This document shows, piece by piece, positions 33,919 through 42,591 of a stretch of DNA of 64,000 bases. The notes beneath the pieces were generated by a model. It ran no database searches and had not been told where the DNA came from. It saw nothing but the letters and a program-made list of their open reading frames with translations. Where the stretch lies: assembly GCF_040515995.1 (NCBI RefSeq), contig NZ_CP159485.1, positions 2,170,001 to 2,234,000 on the forward strand. Reading direction: 5' to 3'. Position 1 is the stretch's first letter; each line of letters starts with the position of its first letter. This DNA is from Proteinivorax hydrogeniformans. GTDB taxonomy: Bacteria; Bacillota; Proteinivoracia; Proteinivoracales; Proteinivoracaceae. A program made the translations under genes and the position numbers.

Positions 33919-34335
33919 CTATTTTGGCGGCATCACAGTGGCTACACCATCTAGCACCACTTTGCCATCTTGATTAGTTCCAGTTGTTTTAAGTTTAATT
34001 ATGTTTTTATCTTCTTTAATTTCAATTACCTCGGCCTCTGCTTTTACTGTATCACCGATTCTTACAGGGGCTGTAAACTTAAGCTCCTGACCTAAGTAGA
34101 TTGTCCCAGGTCCTGGTAGATGCATACCTAGCACTGCAGAGATAAGCCCAGCCGTTAGCATTCCATGTGCAATTCTTTCTTTGAACATGCTATCTTTAGC
34201 GACCTCGTGATTTACGTGAGCAGGATTTAAATCTCCTGTGATTCCCGCATATAAATATACGTCTGTTTCTGAAATAGTTTTTTGGATAAATTCTTTTTGA
34301 CCCATGCTAATTTCTTTAATTGTTTTGCCTTTCAT
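33919..34335 (-). CDS. MaoC-family hydratase
   Basis: 138 residues from the ATG at 34335, which has GAAGGGAG upstream and lies about 30 nt after the predicted sigma-54 start. A longer frame to 34401 would begin upstream of the promoter's start point and is rejected. The hotdog fold is shown by the hydratase motif AGITGDLNPAHVNHEVA (catalytic Asp and His), then RIAHGMLTAGLIS. Members hydrate 2-enoyl-CoA to (R)-3-hydroxyacyl-CoA. Since the window also encodes a crotonase (S-specific), the two could interconvert stereoisomers or act on different chains. It leads the importer unit. Confidence 0.87.
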   Translation of the reverse strand: MKGKTIKEISMGQKEFIQKTISETDVYLYAGITGDLNPAHVNHEVAKDSMFKERIAHGMLTAGLISAVLGMHLPGPGTIYLGQELKFTAPVRIGDTVKAEAEVIEIKEDKNIIKLKTTGTNQDGKVVLDGVATVMPPK

Positions 34336-34376
34336 TTTTAAAAAACTCCCTTCAAATCTTATATGACATTCATATA

Positions 34377-34392
34377 TGCAACTTTTATGCCA
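34377..34392 (-). promoter_or_regulatory. Sigma-54 promoter for MaoC-importer unit
   Basis: On the minus strand TGGCAT-AAAAG-TTGCA, matching the -24/-12 consensus with exact spacing. Predicted start is near 34365. Confidence 0.83.
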
Positions 34393-34433
34393 AAACCTCA
34401 AACCCTTCTGCTACTAGGCTTAAAGCAAGACAT

Positions 34434-34484
34434 AAAAAAAGAAGGGGGTATTTTTGTCCTAATTTCGTACATAAAGACCCCTTC
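34434..34484 (-). terminator. Terminator of sigma-54 activator gene
   Basis: A 7-bp stem GAAGGGG/CCCCTTC with a 30-nt loop, followed on the minus strand by seven T. The loop is long, so confidence is moderate. It separates the regulator gene from the next sigma-54 promoter. Confidence 0.6.
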
Positions 34485-34522
34485 CTTAGTCGTACTAAGC
34501 CAATTTAGGTTGTCTGTTTTTA

Positions 34523-34546
34523 GTACACATGTATTTTTTTCAGACA
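34523..34546. promoter_or_regulatory. Candidate activator-binding site upstream of MaoC-importer promoter
   Basis: AGTACACATGTATTTTTTTC, about 131-154 nt upstream of the -24 box. It shares ACATGTATTTTTTT with the site near 42.29 kb. It abuts the end of the regulator gene. Confidence 0.45.
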
Positions 34547-35971
34547 CTATTCAATGCAATATTTTTCTATTTTATCATATAGGCTGGATCTGCTTATATT
34601 TAATATTTTTGCAGTTTGAAGCTTGTTTCCTTTGGTGTATTCTAAGGTTCTAACAATTGCTTCTTTTTCTGTCTCCTCTATGATGCTTTTCAAAGACCTG
34701 ATGTTTCCGTTGTAAGCAGTATCTGTTATTTCTTTTTTTGTTATATAGACAGGTAGGTGAACAGGCATTATGGTATCACCTTCAACTAAATTTATCGCCC
34801 TTTCGAGCACATTTTCAAGCTCTCTTACGTTCCCAGGCCAATTATGGGCGCGAAGATACTCCATAGCTTTTGGAGAAATTTTATCTACATATTTTCCAAT
34901 TTCCTTAGACACTTTCTTGATAAGTTTTTCGGTAAGAACTTCAATGTCACCCTCGCGCTCATTTAGGGTGGGAATTCCGATAGTCATTACATTTAATCGA
35001 TAATATAAGTCTTCTCTAAACTCTCCTTGTTTAGCTAGCTCTAAAAGATCTTGATTGGTTGCAGAAATAACTCTCACATCAACCTTAATTGTGTTGTTAC
35101 TGCCAACCTTTTCAATCTCTTGCTCTTGAAGAACTCTCAATAATTTTGCTTGCATCTTAAGAGGCATGTCCCCTATTTCATCTAAAAATATACTACCACC
35201 ATTTGCTAGCTGGAATTTACCTACTTTTCCGCCTTTTTTGGCCCCTGTAAATGCACCTTCTTCATACCCAAAAAGCTCTGATTCTAAAAGTTCAGCTGGT
35301 ATGGCAGCACAATTAACTTTAACAAAAGGGGCATGTTTTCGTAAGCTTCCGTTGTGGATAGCATGGGCAAAAAGTTCTTTACCGGTACCGCTTTTTCCCA
35401 AAAGTAGTACATTAGAGTTTGTTTGAGCAGCCCTTCTAGACATATACTTTGCTTGTACCATCTTTTCACTTTGTCCCACAATTGTTTCCCAAGAATACTT
35501 GGCGCCTTGAATTTTTTGCAATTGCTTTTTATAAAGATGTAGTTCTGATTCTAAAAGTTTATTCTTATTTATTATATCTTTAAACTCCTCTAGATCCTCA
35601 AAAAGAACCATCCCAAATCCATAGACTACTTCCCCTTGCTCATCTAGCACAGGTATTCTATGCACAATCCCTGTATGTCCATTTTCAAATTTGTGTTTCC
35701 ACGCAATTTCTGCTTTTTTAGTCTTAAAAACATACGGAAAGCGTGAGTTTTTATCTACTTCCCTTACCTCTTTCCCTATAATTTCCTCTTTAGGAAACTC
35801 TAGGTAATTTGCAAATACCCTATTGATCATTTTTACTTTACAATCTTTGTCGAGAAGTATAATAGGCACAGGTACTGGATCGAATATTTTCTCTAAGGTT
35901 GATACTAAATAATCAGTTAGGACAAGCTCAGGAGTATGTGCCACTTTGTTTTCATCAATCAAATTTGCCAC
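34547..35971 (-). CDS. Sigma-54-dependent transcriptional activator (PAS-AAA-Fis)
   Basis: About 474 residues. An N-terminal PAS domain ([20 protein letters not shown], residues ~35-140) is followed by a coiled linker and the AAA+ domain: Walker [17 protein letters not shown], sigma-54 contact loop [12 protein letters not shown], Walker [10 protein letters not shown] and the arginine region [11 protein letters not shown] Fis-type HTH ends it ([16 protein letters not shown]). It is the natural activator of the three sigma-54 promoters around it. The signal is probably a small molecule bound by PAS. The start is GTG at 35971 or TTG at 35962, the latter better spaced from AAAAGGGG. Confidence 0.95.
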   Translation of the reverse strand: MANLIDENKVAHTPELVLTDYLVSTLEKIFDPVPVPIILLDKDCKVKMINRVFANYLEFPKEEIIGKEVREVDKNSRFPYVFKTKKAEIAWKHKFENGHTGIVHRIPVLDEQGEVVYGFGMVLFEDLEEFKDIINKNKLLESELHLYKKQLQKIQGAKYSWETIVGQSEKMVQAKYMSRRAAQTNSNVLLLGKSGTGKELFAHAIHNGSLRKHAPFVKVNCAAIPAELLESELFGYEEGAFTGAKKGGKVGKFQLANGGSIFLDEIGDMPLKMQAKLLRVLQEQEIEKVGSNNTIKVDVRVISATNQDLLELAKQGEFREDLYYRLNVMTIGIPTLNEREGDIEVLTEKLIKKVSKEIGKYVDKISPKAMEYLRAHNWPGNVRELENVLERAINLVEGDTIMPVHLPVYITKKEITDTAYNGNIRSLKSIIEETEKEAIVRTLEYTKGNKLQTAKILNISRSSLYDKIEKYCIE

Positions 35972-35998
35972 CCCTTTTACATCTTTCCTTTACTAATA

Positions 35999-36026
35999 AT
36001 TATACCTCTTTTTTCAGGCTAGTAAA
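35999..36026 (-). promoter_or_regulatory. Sigma-A-like promoter of the activator gene
   Basis: On the minus strand TTTACT-N16-TATAAT: perfect -10, partial -35, about 28 nt upstream of the start. It suggests the activator is made constitutively, unlike its targets. Confidence 0.5.
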
Positions 36027-36043
36027 GCTAAACCGTTCTATAA

Positions 36044-36082
36044 AAAATGAATGGCTGATGTAAGGTAACAGCCATTCATTTT
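36044..36082 (-). terminator. Terminator of butyryl-CoA unit
   Basis: A 14-bp stem AAAATGAATGGCTG / CAGCCATTCATTTT with an 11-nt loop, then a T-run on the minus strand. It lies 4 nt past the etfA stop. Confidence 0.88.
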
Positions 36083-36085
36083 GGT

Positions 36086-37081
36086 TTATTTATTTAACTC
36101 GTTAATAAGTGCTGGAAGAACCTTGTTTACGTCACCAACGATGCCTATATCGGCTCTTTCAAAAATTGCAGCATTTGAATTTTTGTTTATTGCAATAATA
36201 AAGTCACTCTCTTCCATCCCAGCAACATGCTGTATAGCTCCAGAAATTCCGCAAGCTATATATAGGTTTGGTCTAACGGTTTTACCAGTTTGTCCCACCT
36301 GTCTAGCTCCGTCTGTCCAACCAGCGTCTACTACCGCTCTTGATGCAGAAACTTCGCCGTCAAGGACTTTTGCTAGTTCTCTTAGTCTGCCAAAGTTTTC
36401 CTCGCTACCTAGTCCTCTACCACCTGAAACAAGCACATTTGCATCTTCGATGTTTACTTTTTCTTTTTCTTCTTTTACTACTTCTAAAACCTCAATATCA
36501 ATATCTTCTTTAGATAGCTTTGCGTCCCAAGAGGTTATAACTCCCTCGCTATCAACGTTTTTGCTAGGCATCGGCATAACTCCTGGCCTTACTGAAGACA
36601 TCTGAGGTCGATGTTCAGGACAAATTATCGTTGCCATCAAGTTTCCACCAAAGGCTGGTCTTGTCATTAGCAGGTTGTTAGTCTCTTCGTCAATTTCTAG
36701 GGATGTGCAATCTGCTGTTAGTCCAGTTTTAACTCTAGCTGCAACTCTAGGCGCAAGATCTCTTCCTATTGTTGTTGCCCCAATTAAGAAAATCTCAGGC
36801 TTTTCTTTGTTTATAACATCAGCTAAAGCTTTTGTGTAAGGGTTTGTGGTATAAACTTCTAGCATTTCATCATCAACTACAATTGCTTCATCAGCTCCAT
36901 GAGCAGTTACTTCTTTTGCTAGTTTTTCCATTTTACTACCTAATAGTACACCCTTAAGTTCTACGCCCAATTTATCTGCTAGTTCTCTACCTTTACCTAG
37001 TAGTTCAAAGGAGACTTTTTGTATCTCTCCTTCTCTTTGTTCTATAAACACCATTATATTTTTATATTGATCAAGCTGCAT
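36086..37081 (-). CDS. etfA: Electron transfer flavoprotein, alpha subunit
   Basis: 331 residues. The C-terminal FAD-binding region is clear: VSGGRGLGSEENFGRL, ASRAVVDAGW, then QVGQTGKTVRPNLYIACGISGAIQH. With EtfB it passes electrons to or from Bcd. In anaerobes the complex can bifurcate electrons from NADH to crotonyl-CoA and ferredoxin, and the ferredoxin at 5.1 kb could accept them. Whether this is the bifurcating type cannot be settled by eye. A GGGAGGGG site precedes the ATG, 13 nt after etfB. Confidence 0.94.
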   Translation of the reverse strand: MQLDQYKNIMVFIEQREGEIQKVSFELLGKGRELADKLGVELKGVLLGSKMEKLAKEVTAHGADEAIVVDDEMLEVYTTNPYTKALADVINKEKPEIFLIGATTIGRDLAPRVAARVKTGLTADCTSLEIDEETNNLLMTRPAFGGNLMATIICPEHRPQMSSVRPGVMPMPSKNVDSEGVITSWDAKLSKEDIDIEVLEVVKEEKEKVNIEDANVLVSGGRGLGSEENFGRLRELAKVLDGEVSASRAVVDAGWTDGARQVGQTGKTVRPNLYIACGISGAIQHVAGMEESDFIIAINKNSNAAIFERADIGIVGDVNKVLPALINELNK

Positions 37082-37094
37082 TTATTTCCCCTCC

Positions 37095-37877
37095 CTATAT
37101 TATAAATTTTTCCTTAAGTTTCTCCACTATAAGTTTAGCACCCTCTTCTGGTGAAACCTCATGAACTTTACCAGCTGTTTTAGCTCCTTTAGTGAAGGAC
37201 TTTTTAACCTTTGTCGGTGAACCCTTAAGACCGATATTTTCTCTGTCCACATCTATATCATCTAGAGTCCAAGTAGTGATTTTATTTTCGTCCTGTGCAT
37301 CATATATACCAGCTACAGACATATATCTAGGAGTATTCATCTCTGATAAAGCTGTAATTAGGCATGGGGTTTTTACAGCGATTTTGTGATAGCCATCTTC
37401 AAAAGCTCTTTTTACCACAACTTTTTCTTCCCTTATTTTTACATCTTTTACATAGCTAACATGGGGAACTTCTAGATGCTCAGCCATTTGTGGACCAACT
37501 TGAGCTGTATCTCCATCAATCGCTTGCCTGCCTGCGATAATTATATCATAACCTAACTTTTTAACTGCAGAAGCAAGAGTGCTAGATGTAGCCCAAGTGT
37601 CTGCGCCTGCAAAAGCTCTGTCAGTCAAGAGGACTGCTTCATCAGCTCCCATAGCAAGAGCTTCTTTTAAAACCTCTTTAGCTTGTGGTGGGCCCATTGT
37701 TAACACCGTTACCTTGCCACCATAGTTTTCTTTCAAGGTTAGAGCCGCTTCTAAACCACTTTTATCGTCTGGGTTGATGATACTAGGAACACCTGCTCTT
37801 ATCATCGTCCCAGTTTTAGGATCTATTTTAACTTCAGTAGTATCCGGTACCTGCTTGATACAAACAACTATATTCAT
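37095..37877 (-). CDS. etfB: Electron transfer flavoprotein, beta subunit
   Basis: 260 residues from the ATG at 37877 (MNIVVCIKQVPDTTEVKID), which follows AAAGGAGG. The track of open frame to 37961 overlaps bcd and lacks a site. It has the EtfB features: GPPQAKEVLKEALAMGADEAVLLTD and AGRQAIDGDTAQVGPQ. It binds a second flavin or nucleotide and docks with Bcd. It is the middle gene of bcd-etfB-etfA, the classic clostridial order. Confidence 0.94.
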   Translation of the reverse strand: MNIVVCIKQVPDTTEVKIDPKTGTMIRAGVPSIINPDDKSGLEAALTLKENYGGKVTVLTMGPPQAKEVLKEALAMGADEAVLLTDRAFAGADTWATSSTLASAVKKLGYDIIIAGRQAIDGDTAQVGPQMAEHLEVPHVSYVKDVKIREEKVVVKRAFEDGYHKIAVKTPCLITALSEMNTPRYMSVAGIYDAQDENKITTWTLDDIDVDRENIGLKGSPTKVKKSFTKGAKTAGKVHEVSPEEGAKLIVEKLKEKFII

Positions 37878-37905
37878 TTTTGTTACCTCCTTTTGCTTTA
37901 TATCC

Positions 37906-39045
37906 TTATTTATATAGGTTCGCTGCGATAACCATTTTCTGAACTTCTGAAGTTCCTTCATAAATTTCGGTTATCTTAGCATCTCTCATCATTCTTTCAA
38001 CTGGATATTCTCTTGTATAACCATATCCTCCGTGAAGCTGAACTGCTTTTGTTGTTACTTCCATAGCTGTCTCAGAAGCATATAGCTTGGCCATAGCCGC
38101 TTCTTTAGCATATGGTTTGCCAGAATCTTTGTAGCAAGCTGCTTTATACACAAGCATTCTAGAAGCTTCTGTTTTAGCATCCATTTCCGCTACTTGGAAT
38201 TGTGTGTTTTGGAATTTAGCTATAGACCTGCCAAATTGCACTCTTTCTTTTGTATAAGAGATTGTTTCATCTAAAGCACCCTGCGCAATCCCTAAAGCTT
38301 GTGCACCTATACCAATTCTTCCACCATCTAGTGTTGTCATTGCTACCTTAAAACCTTTACCTTCTTTCCCTAAAAGGTTTTCCTTTGGAATTTTGCAGTT
38401 TTCAAAGATAAGTTCACAGGTTGAAGAACCTTTGATTCCTAATTTTTTCTCTTTTTTCCCGATAGTAAATCCTTCGGTATCAGCTTCAACGATAAAGGCA
38501 GAAATGCCACGAGTTCCTGCTGATTGATCAGTCATCGCCATGACAATATATGTGTCAGCATAACCGGCATTTGTAATAAAAATCTTTGAGCCATTTAAAA
38601 TATAGTGATCTCCCTCTAGCACAGCTGTAGTTTGTTGAGCAGAGGCGTCAGTACCTGCGTTAGCTTCTGTTAAACCAAATGCCCCAAGCTTTTCACCTTT
38701 TGCTAGTGGAACTAAATATTTTTGTTTTTGCTCTTCAGTACCAAACTGATAGATAGGTGCAGCACATAGCGATGTGTGTGCAGAAACGATAACCCCTGTA
38801 GTTGCGCATCCCCGAGATAGCTCTTCTACAGCCATAGCATATGCTAGGTTGTCGCCTCCCTGCCCGCCATACTTTTTAGGAAATGGTATTCCTAAAAAAC
38901 CATACCTGGCTAGTTTCTTAACCGTCTCCACTGGAAACTCTTCTTTTTCATCAACTTCTTCTGCCAATGGAGTAACCTCGTTAATTGTAAAATCTCTGTA
39001 CATCTTACGAAGCATCTCATGGCTCTCTTGTAATTTAAAATCCAT
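37906..39045 (-). CDS. bcd: Short-chain acyl-CoA dehydrogenase (butyryl-CoA type)
   Basis: 379 residues, the usual size. Flavin motifs GAFGLTEANAGTDASAQQ and YILNGSKIFITNAG are complete. The catalytic Glu is in ITEIYEGTSEVQKM, the position used by short-chain enzymes. It interconverts butyryl-CoA (or a branched relative) and crotonyl-CoA with EtfAB. A GAGGAGG site precedes the ATG. It is separated from thl by 167 nt holding unusual hairpins, unlike the tight spacing elsewhere in the unit, so it may be regulated separately. Confidence 0.92.
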   Translation of the reverse strand: MDFKLQESHEMLRKMYRDFTINEVTPLAEEVDEKEEFPVETVKKLARYGFLGIPFPKKYGGQGGDNLAYAMAVEELSRGCATTGVIVSAHTSLCAAPIYQFGTEEQKQKYLVPLAKGEKLGAFGLTEANAGTDASAQQTTAVLEGDHYILNGSKIFITNAGYADTYIVMAMTDQSAGTRGISAFIVEADTEGFTIGKKEKKLGIKGSSTCELIFENCKIPKENLLGKEGKGFKVAMTTLDGGRIGIGAQALGIAQGALDETISYTKERVQFGRSIAKFQNTQFQVAEMDAKTEASRMLVYKAACYKDSGKPYAKEAAMAKLYASETAMEVTTKAVQLHGGYGYTREYPVERMMRDAKITEIYEGTSEVQKMVIAANLYK

Positions 39046-39066
39046 TTGTAAACTACCTCCTCAGTT

Positions 39067-39088
39067 TGTGAAAGTTATTGCTTTCACA
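39067..39088 (-). promoter_or_regulatory. Hairpin just upstream of bcd ribosome site
   Basis: Perfect 8-bp arms TGTGAAAG / CTTTCACA with a 6-nt loop, about 7 nt upstream of the GAGGAGG of bcd in the mRNA. It could stabilise a processed 5' end. Confidence 0.5.
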
Positions 39089-39115
39089 GATAGTGTATAA
39101 AAAATTAGAATATAT

Positions 39116-39204
39116 AAAAACGGCCCCAAACTCAAATATAAATAATCAAAATTTTAGGGGTATCCAAGCTGAATACTGACAAAAGCTAAGCTTGGGACCG
39201 TTTT
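39116..39204 (-). terminator. Attenuator-like structure between thl and bcd
   Basis: Long-range arms AAAACGGtCCCAA and TTGGGgCCGTTTT (12 of 13 paired, ending in a T-run on the minus strand) enclose about 60 nt. Inside, CCAAGCT/AGCTTGG forms a second stem that shares the CCAA of the first arm, so the two pairings compete. This could be a partial terminator or attenuator that sets thl to bcd expression. Confidence 0.5.
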
Positions 39205-39212
39205 ATACTATG

Positions 39213-40394
39213 TTATCTTTCTACAATTAAACTTGTACCTTGGCCTCCACCTATACATAGTGTTGCTAGGCCTGTTTTAGCATCTCTTTTCTCCATTTCA
39301 TACAGTAGGGTTGTTAAAATTCTAGCCCCAGAAGCTCCTACAGGGTGACCTAAAGCTATCGCTCCACCATTGACGTTAACTTTAGAAGTCTCTAAACCTA
39401 GGTCTTTAACTACTGCCAAAGATTGGGCAGCAAAAGCTTCATTAGCTTCTACTAGATCTAAATCTTTTACTGTAATCTTTGCTCTTTCTAACGCTTTTTT
39501 GGTCGATGGAACAGGACCATAGCCCATAATTGTTGGGTCTAGAGCAACAGAAGCATAGGATTTAATAGTAGCTAAAGGCTCAACTCCCAACTCATCTGCT
39601 TTTTCTTTTGACATTACGATTAGCATAGAAGCGCCATCGTTAATACCAGAAGCATTAGCTGCAGTAACTGTACCGTCTTTTTTAAAAGCTGGTCTTAACT
39701 TTGACAACTTCTCAGCTGTAATACCCGGCTTAGGAAACTCATCTGTATCAACAACAATCGGGTCGCCTTTGCGCTGTGGTATTTCAACTGGAGCAATTTC
39801 ATCTTTGAACTTACCTTCAGCTTGAGCTTTTTCAGCTTTTTGTTGACTTGCAGCAGCAAATTGATCTTGTTCTTCTCGCGTAAGGTTCCATCTTTCTGCT
39901 ATATTTTCAGCAGTAATGCCCATATGATAGTCGTTGAATGCATCGGTTAAAGCGTCATGAATCATTGAGTCCATAATCTGCCCATGACCCATTTTTTGAC
40001 CAAAGCGTGCTTTTGGCATATAGTATGGAGCGTTACTCATGCTTTCGATTCCACCAGCTAGCACTACATCGGCATCCCCTAACATGATAAACTGCGCTGC
40101 CATACTCACAGCTCTTAGGCCTGAACCACATAGTTTATTTAACGTCATTGCCGGTGTAGTTTCTGGAATACCAACGTTTAAAGCAACTTGCCTTGCTGGG
40201 TTTTGCCCTAGACCCGTTGATAATATATTACCTACAAGAACATCATCAATATGTTCAGGTTTAATATTTGCTCTATCTATTGCTGCCTTGGCTGCCACTT
40301 CACCTAATTGCACTGCAGAAAGTTTAGCTAAACTCCCCCCAAAATTTCCAATCGGTGTTCTAGCAGCAGAAGCAATTACTACTTCTTTCAACAT
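39213..40394 (-). CDS. thl: Acetyl-CoA acetyltransferase (thiolase)
   Basis: 393 residues, typical for biosynthetic or degradative thiolase II. The nucleophile Cys is in [11 protein letters not shown], the second active-site His in [17 protein letters not shown] and the base Cys in [18 protein letters not shown]. It makes acetoacetyl-CoA from two acetyl-CoA, or cleaves 3-ketoacyl-CoA. In this unit it completes the beta-oxidation or butyrate cycle with crt, hbd and bcd. It follows hbd by 12 nt. Confidence 0.95.
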   Translation of the reverse strand: MLKEVVIASAARTPIGNFGGSLAKLSAVQLGEVAAKAAIDRANIKPEHIDDVLVGNILSTGLGQNPARQVALNVGIPETTPAMTLNKLCGSGLRAVSMAAQFIMLGDADVVLAGGIESMSNAPYYMPKARFGQKMGHGQIMDSMIHDALTDAFNDYHMGITAENIAERWNLTREEQDQFAAASQQKAEKAQAEGKFKDEIAPVEIPQRKGDPIVVDTDEFPKPGITAEKLSKLRPAFKKDGTVTAANASGINDGASMLIVMSKEKADELGVEPLATIKSYASVALDPTIMGYGPVPSTKKALERAKITVKDLDLVEANEAFAAQSLAVVKDLGLETSKVNVNGGAIALGHPVGASGARILTTLLYEMEKRDAKTGLATLCIGGGQGTSLIVER

Positions 40395-40406
40395 GGGAAA
40401 TCCTCC

Positions 40407-41252
40407 TTATTTGTTGTAATCATAAAATCCTTTTTTAGTTTTTCTACCTAACATATTACCCCTAACCATTTTCTTTAAAAGTGGATGTGGTCTGTACTTG
40501 TCCTCACCTAACTCGTTGTGTAGCACTTCCATAACAGCAAGACAAACATCTAGACCAATCATATCACCTAAAGCAAGAGGTCCGATAGGATGGTTAGCTC
40601 CTAGCTGCATAGCTTTGTCAATATCTTCAACGCTTGCTACGCCTTCAGCGTAGATTGCAGTAGCTTCGTTGATCATTGGAATTAAAATTCTATTTACTAC
40701 AAACCCTGGAGCTTCCTCTACTTGCACTGGAGTTTTTCCGATATCTTCACTTACCTTAGTGATGATTTGAGTGGTTTCTTCAGAGGTTGCGATACCGTTA
40801 ATTACCTCGACAAGCTTCATCACCGGAACAGGATTGAAAAAGTGCATGCCGATAACTTTTTCCGGTCTATTCGTAGCAGTGGCAATTTCAGTAATTGAAA
40901 GTGAGGATGTATTTGTTGCAAAAATTGTTTTTTCTTGACATACTTCGTCAAGCTCTGCAAAAATTTTCTTTTTAATTTCCATGTTTTCTATTGCTGCTTC
41001 CACTACGATATCTACGTCACTTACATTGTTAATATCAACTGTACCAGTTACCTTAGATAGAATCTCTTGTTTTTGTTCTTCTGTAATTCTTTCTTTTTTA
41101 ACACTTCTGTCTAAATTTTTGGTAATTGTAGCAATACCATTATCAACAAAATCTTCCTTAATATCTCTTAAAATAACTTCATTACCTTTTTGAGCAAACA
41201 CTTGGGCGATACCTGCCCCCATTGTTCCTGCGCCTAATACACATATTTTCAT
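40407..41252 (-). CDS. hbd: 3-hydroxybutyryl-CoA dehydrogenase
   Basis: 281 residues, the standard length of the monofunctional clostridial enzyme. The NAD site [17 protein letters not shown] opens the protein. The catalytic His is in [16 protein letters not shown], and the ending [12 protein letters not shown] is typical. It interconverts (S)-3-hydroxybutyryl-CoA and acetoacetyl-CoA. It is 12 nt from both neighbours, clearly in one operon. Confidence 0.95.
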   Translation of the reverse strand: MKICVLGAGTMGAGIAQVFAQKGNEVILRDIKEDFVDNGIATITKNLDRSVKKERITEEQKQEILSKVTGTVDINNVSDVDIVVEAAIENMEIKKKIFAELDEVCQEKTIFATNTSSLSITEIATATNRPEKVIGMHFFNPVPVMKLVEVINGIATSEETTQIITKVSEDIGKTPVQVEEAPGFVVNRILIPMINEATAIYAEGVASVEDIDKAMQLGANHPIGPLALGDMIGLDVCLAVMEVLHNELGEDKYRPHPLLKKMVRGNMLGRKTKKGFYDYNK

Positions 41253-41264
41253 TTTAATTCCTCC

Positions 41265-42044
41265 CTACTTGTTTTTAAACTCTGGTTTTCTTTTGTTAAC
41301 AAATGCAGCCATTCCCTCTTTTTGATCCTCTGATGCAAAGCATAGAGCAAAAAGATCTTTTTCAAGCTCCATAGCGGAGTCTATATCCATTTGCATTCCT
41401 CTGTTTATAGCAGCCTTTGAGTACTTTACCGGTATGCTGCTATAAGAAGCAATCTTTTTAGCCATTTTAAGCGATTCTTCTAATAACGCGTCAGCCTCAA
41501 CCACATTATTGACTAACCCTATATTTTGAGCAGTTTCTGCATCAATCATATCACCTGTAAAAATTAATTCCTTAGCCTTTGCTTCTCCAACAGTCCTAGG
41601 AAGTCTTTGAGTTCCTCCAAATCCTGGAGTTATCCCTAAAGTAACCTCTGGTTGTCCAAACTTTGCTTTTTCACTTGCTATTCTAATATCACAAGCTAAG
41701 GCAAGCTCACATCCTCCACCTAGAGCAAATCCGTTTATAGCAGCGATTACTGGAATTTCCATTAGCTCTATTTTTCTAAAGACGTCCATCCCGAGTACTG
41801 CAAAATTTCTAGCTTCTTCTGGCGACTTGTCGAGCATCTGAGAAATATCGGCGCCAGCAACAAAACTTTTTCCCTCTCCAGTAATAAGTAAGGCTTTTAT
41901 ATCCGCATTCTCTGTAATTTTTTCTATCGCTATATTAAGCTCACTTAGTAATTCTTGATTTAGAGCATTTAAAGCTTTGGGCCTGTTAATAGACAAAATA
42001 CCAACTTCCCCTTGCTTTTGATAAATCAAGTTGTTAAATTCCAT
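41265..42044 (-). CDS. crt: Enoyl-CoA hydratase (crotonase)
   Basis: 259 residues of the crotonase fold. The oxyanion-hole segments are KSFVAGADISQM and NGFALGGGCELALACDIRIA; the catalytic Glu residues lie in FGQPEVTLGITPGFGGTQ. It hydrates crotonyl-CoA to (S)-3-hydroxybutyryl-CoA. It is the first gene of the six-gene unit and has a GGAGG site; the sigma-54 promoter lies at 42086-42101, about 30 nt upstream of the predicted start. Confidence 0.94.
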   Translation of the reverse strand: MEFNNLIYQKQGEVGILSINRPKALNALNQELLSELNIAIEKITENADIKALLITGEGKSFVAGADISQMLDKSPEEARNFAVLGMDVFRKIELMEIPVIAAINGFALGGGCELALACDIRIASEKAKFGQPEVTLGITPGFGGTQRLPRTVGEAKAKELIFTGDMIDAETAQNIGLVNNVVEADALLEESLKMAKKIASYSSIPVKYSKAAINRGMQMDIDSAMELEKDLFALCFASEDQKEGMAAFVNKRKPEFKNK

Positions 42045-42085
42045 AAACCAATCGCCTCCATAACATTAAATTTAATATACTGTGT

Positions 42086-42101
42086 TGCAAAATACATGCC
42101 A
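42086..42101 (-). promoter_or_regulatory. Sigma-54 promoter for crt-hbd-thl-bcd-etfBA unit
   Basis: On the minus strand TGGCAT-GTATT-TTGCA, with GG and GC exactly ten bases apart. Predicted start is near 42073. The 547-nt gap 42045-42591 holds this promoter, the candidate enhancer sites below and the terminator of the next gene; I see no coding frame in it. Confidence 0.87.
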
Positions 42102-42210
42102 AAACGACAAACAGTTCAAAAATCCAACCTTGTTTCCAGAAAAATAAGCCTTTGAGACGCTTATATTTTTCACAATAGCACTATACCGGCATAAAAAAAG
42201 TGTCTTGTTA

Positions 42211-42308
42211 TCTGTACACTTTTAATGATTTATGCCTAGAACCCCCACGGTTAGCTAGAAAAAAGTGCGTAATGTGCGAATTTGCTACATGTATTTTTTT
42301 TGTACACT
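42211..42308. promoter_or_regulatory. Candidate activator-binding sites upstream of crt promoter
   Basis: TGTACAC followed by TTTT at 42213 and ACATGTATTTTTTTTGTACA at 42287-42306 (TGTA-N9-TACA). These lie about 112 and 190 nt upstream of the -24 box. The same words occur at 29.07-29.14 kb and 34.53 kb. Confidence 0.5.
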
Positions 42309-42548
42309 TAAAAGCTTCTTTTGTTTATATTATACTGATAAACGGTTTATAAAATGAGCTTCAATATTATTTTCTTAAAATAGCTGAAAAATCAGCACTA
42401 TAATTAAAGTTGATGTTATGGCGCTGGAAAAGTTGACAGTCTAAGCAATTAATTTAAATAGTCTACTACTTATATTATATATAAACCTTTATTTTTCCTT
42501 CTTTACTTAACATCTCGTCGGCATTACATAGCCTGCGCCATAGAGATA

Positions 42549-42584
42549 AAAAAATTATCCCATTTTTAAACGGGATAATTTTTT
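42549..42584 (-). terminator. Terminator of ABC-class ATPase gene
   Basis: A 13-bp perfect stem AAAAAATTATCCC / GGGATAATTTTTT with a 10-nt loop and a following T-run on the minus strand. Confidence 0.88.
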
Positions 42585-42591
42585 CTATTAT

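Noticed and set aside
34336-34401. Longer MaoC reading frame starting at 34401.
   Set aside because: It would start upstream of the predicted sigma-54 transcription start and has no ribosome site; the ATG at 34335 has GAAGGGAG.
34363-34653. Plus-strand frame across the sigma-54 promoter and the end of the activator gene.
   Set aside because: No ribosome site, and it overlaps a promoter, a terminator and a real gene on the other strand.
36081-36605. 174-codon plus-strand frame opposite etfA.
   Set aside because: A shadow of etfA: no ribosome site, serine/proline-rich low-complexity product, and the minus frame is a clear family member.
37878-37961. EtfB start inside bcd.
   Set aside because: MNIVVCIKQVPD at 37877 is the standard EtfB beginning and follows AAAGGAGG.
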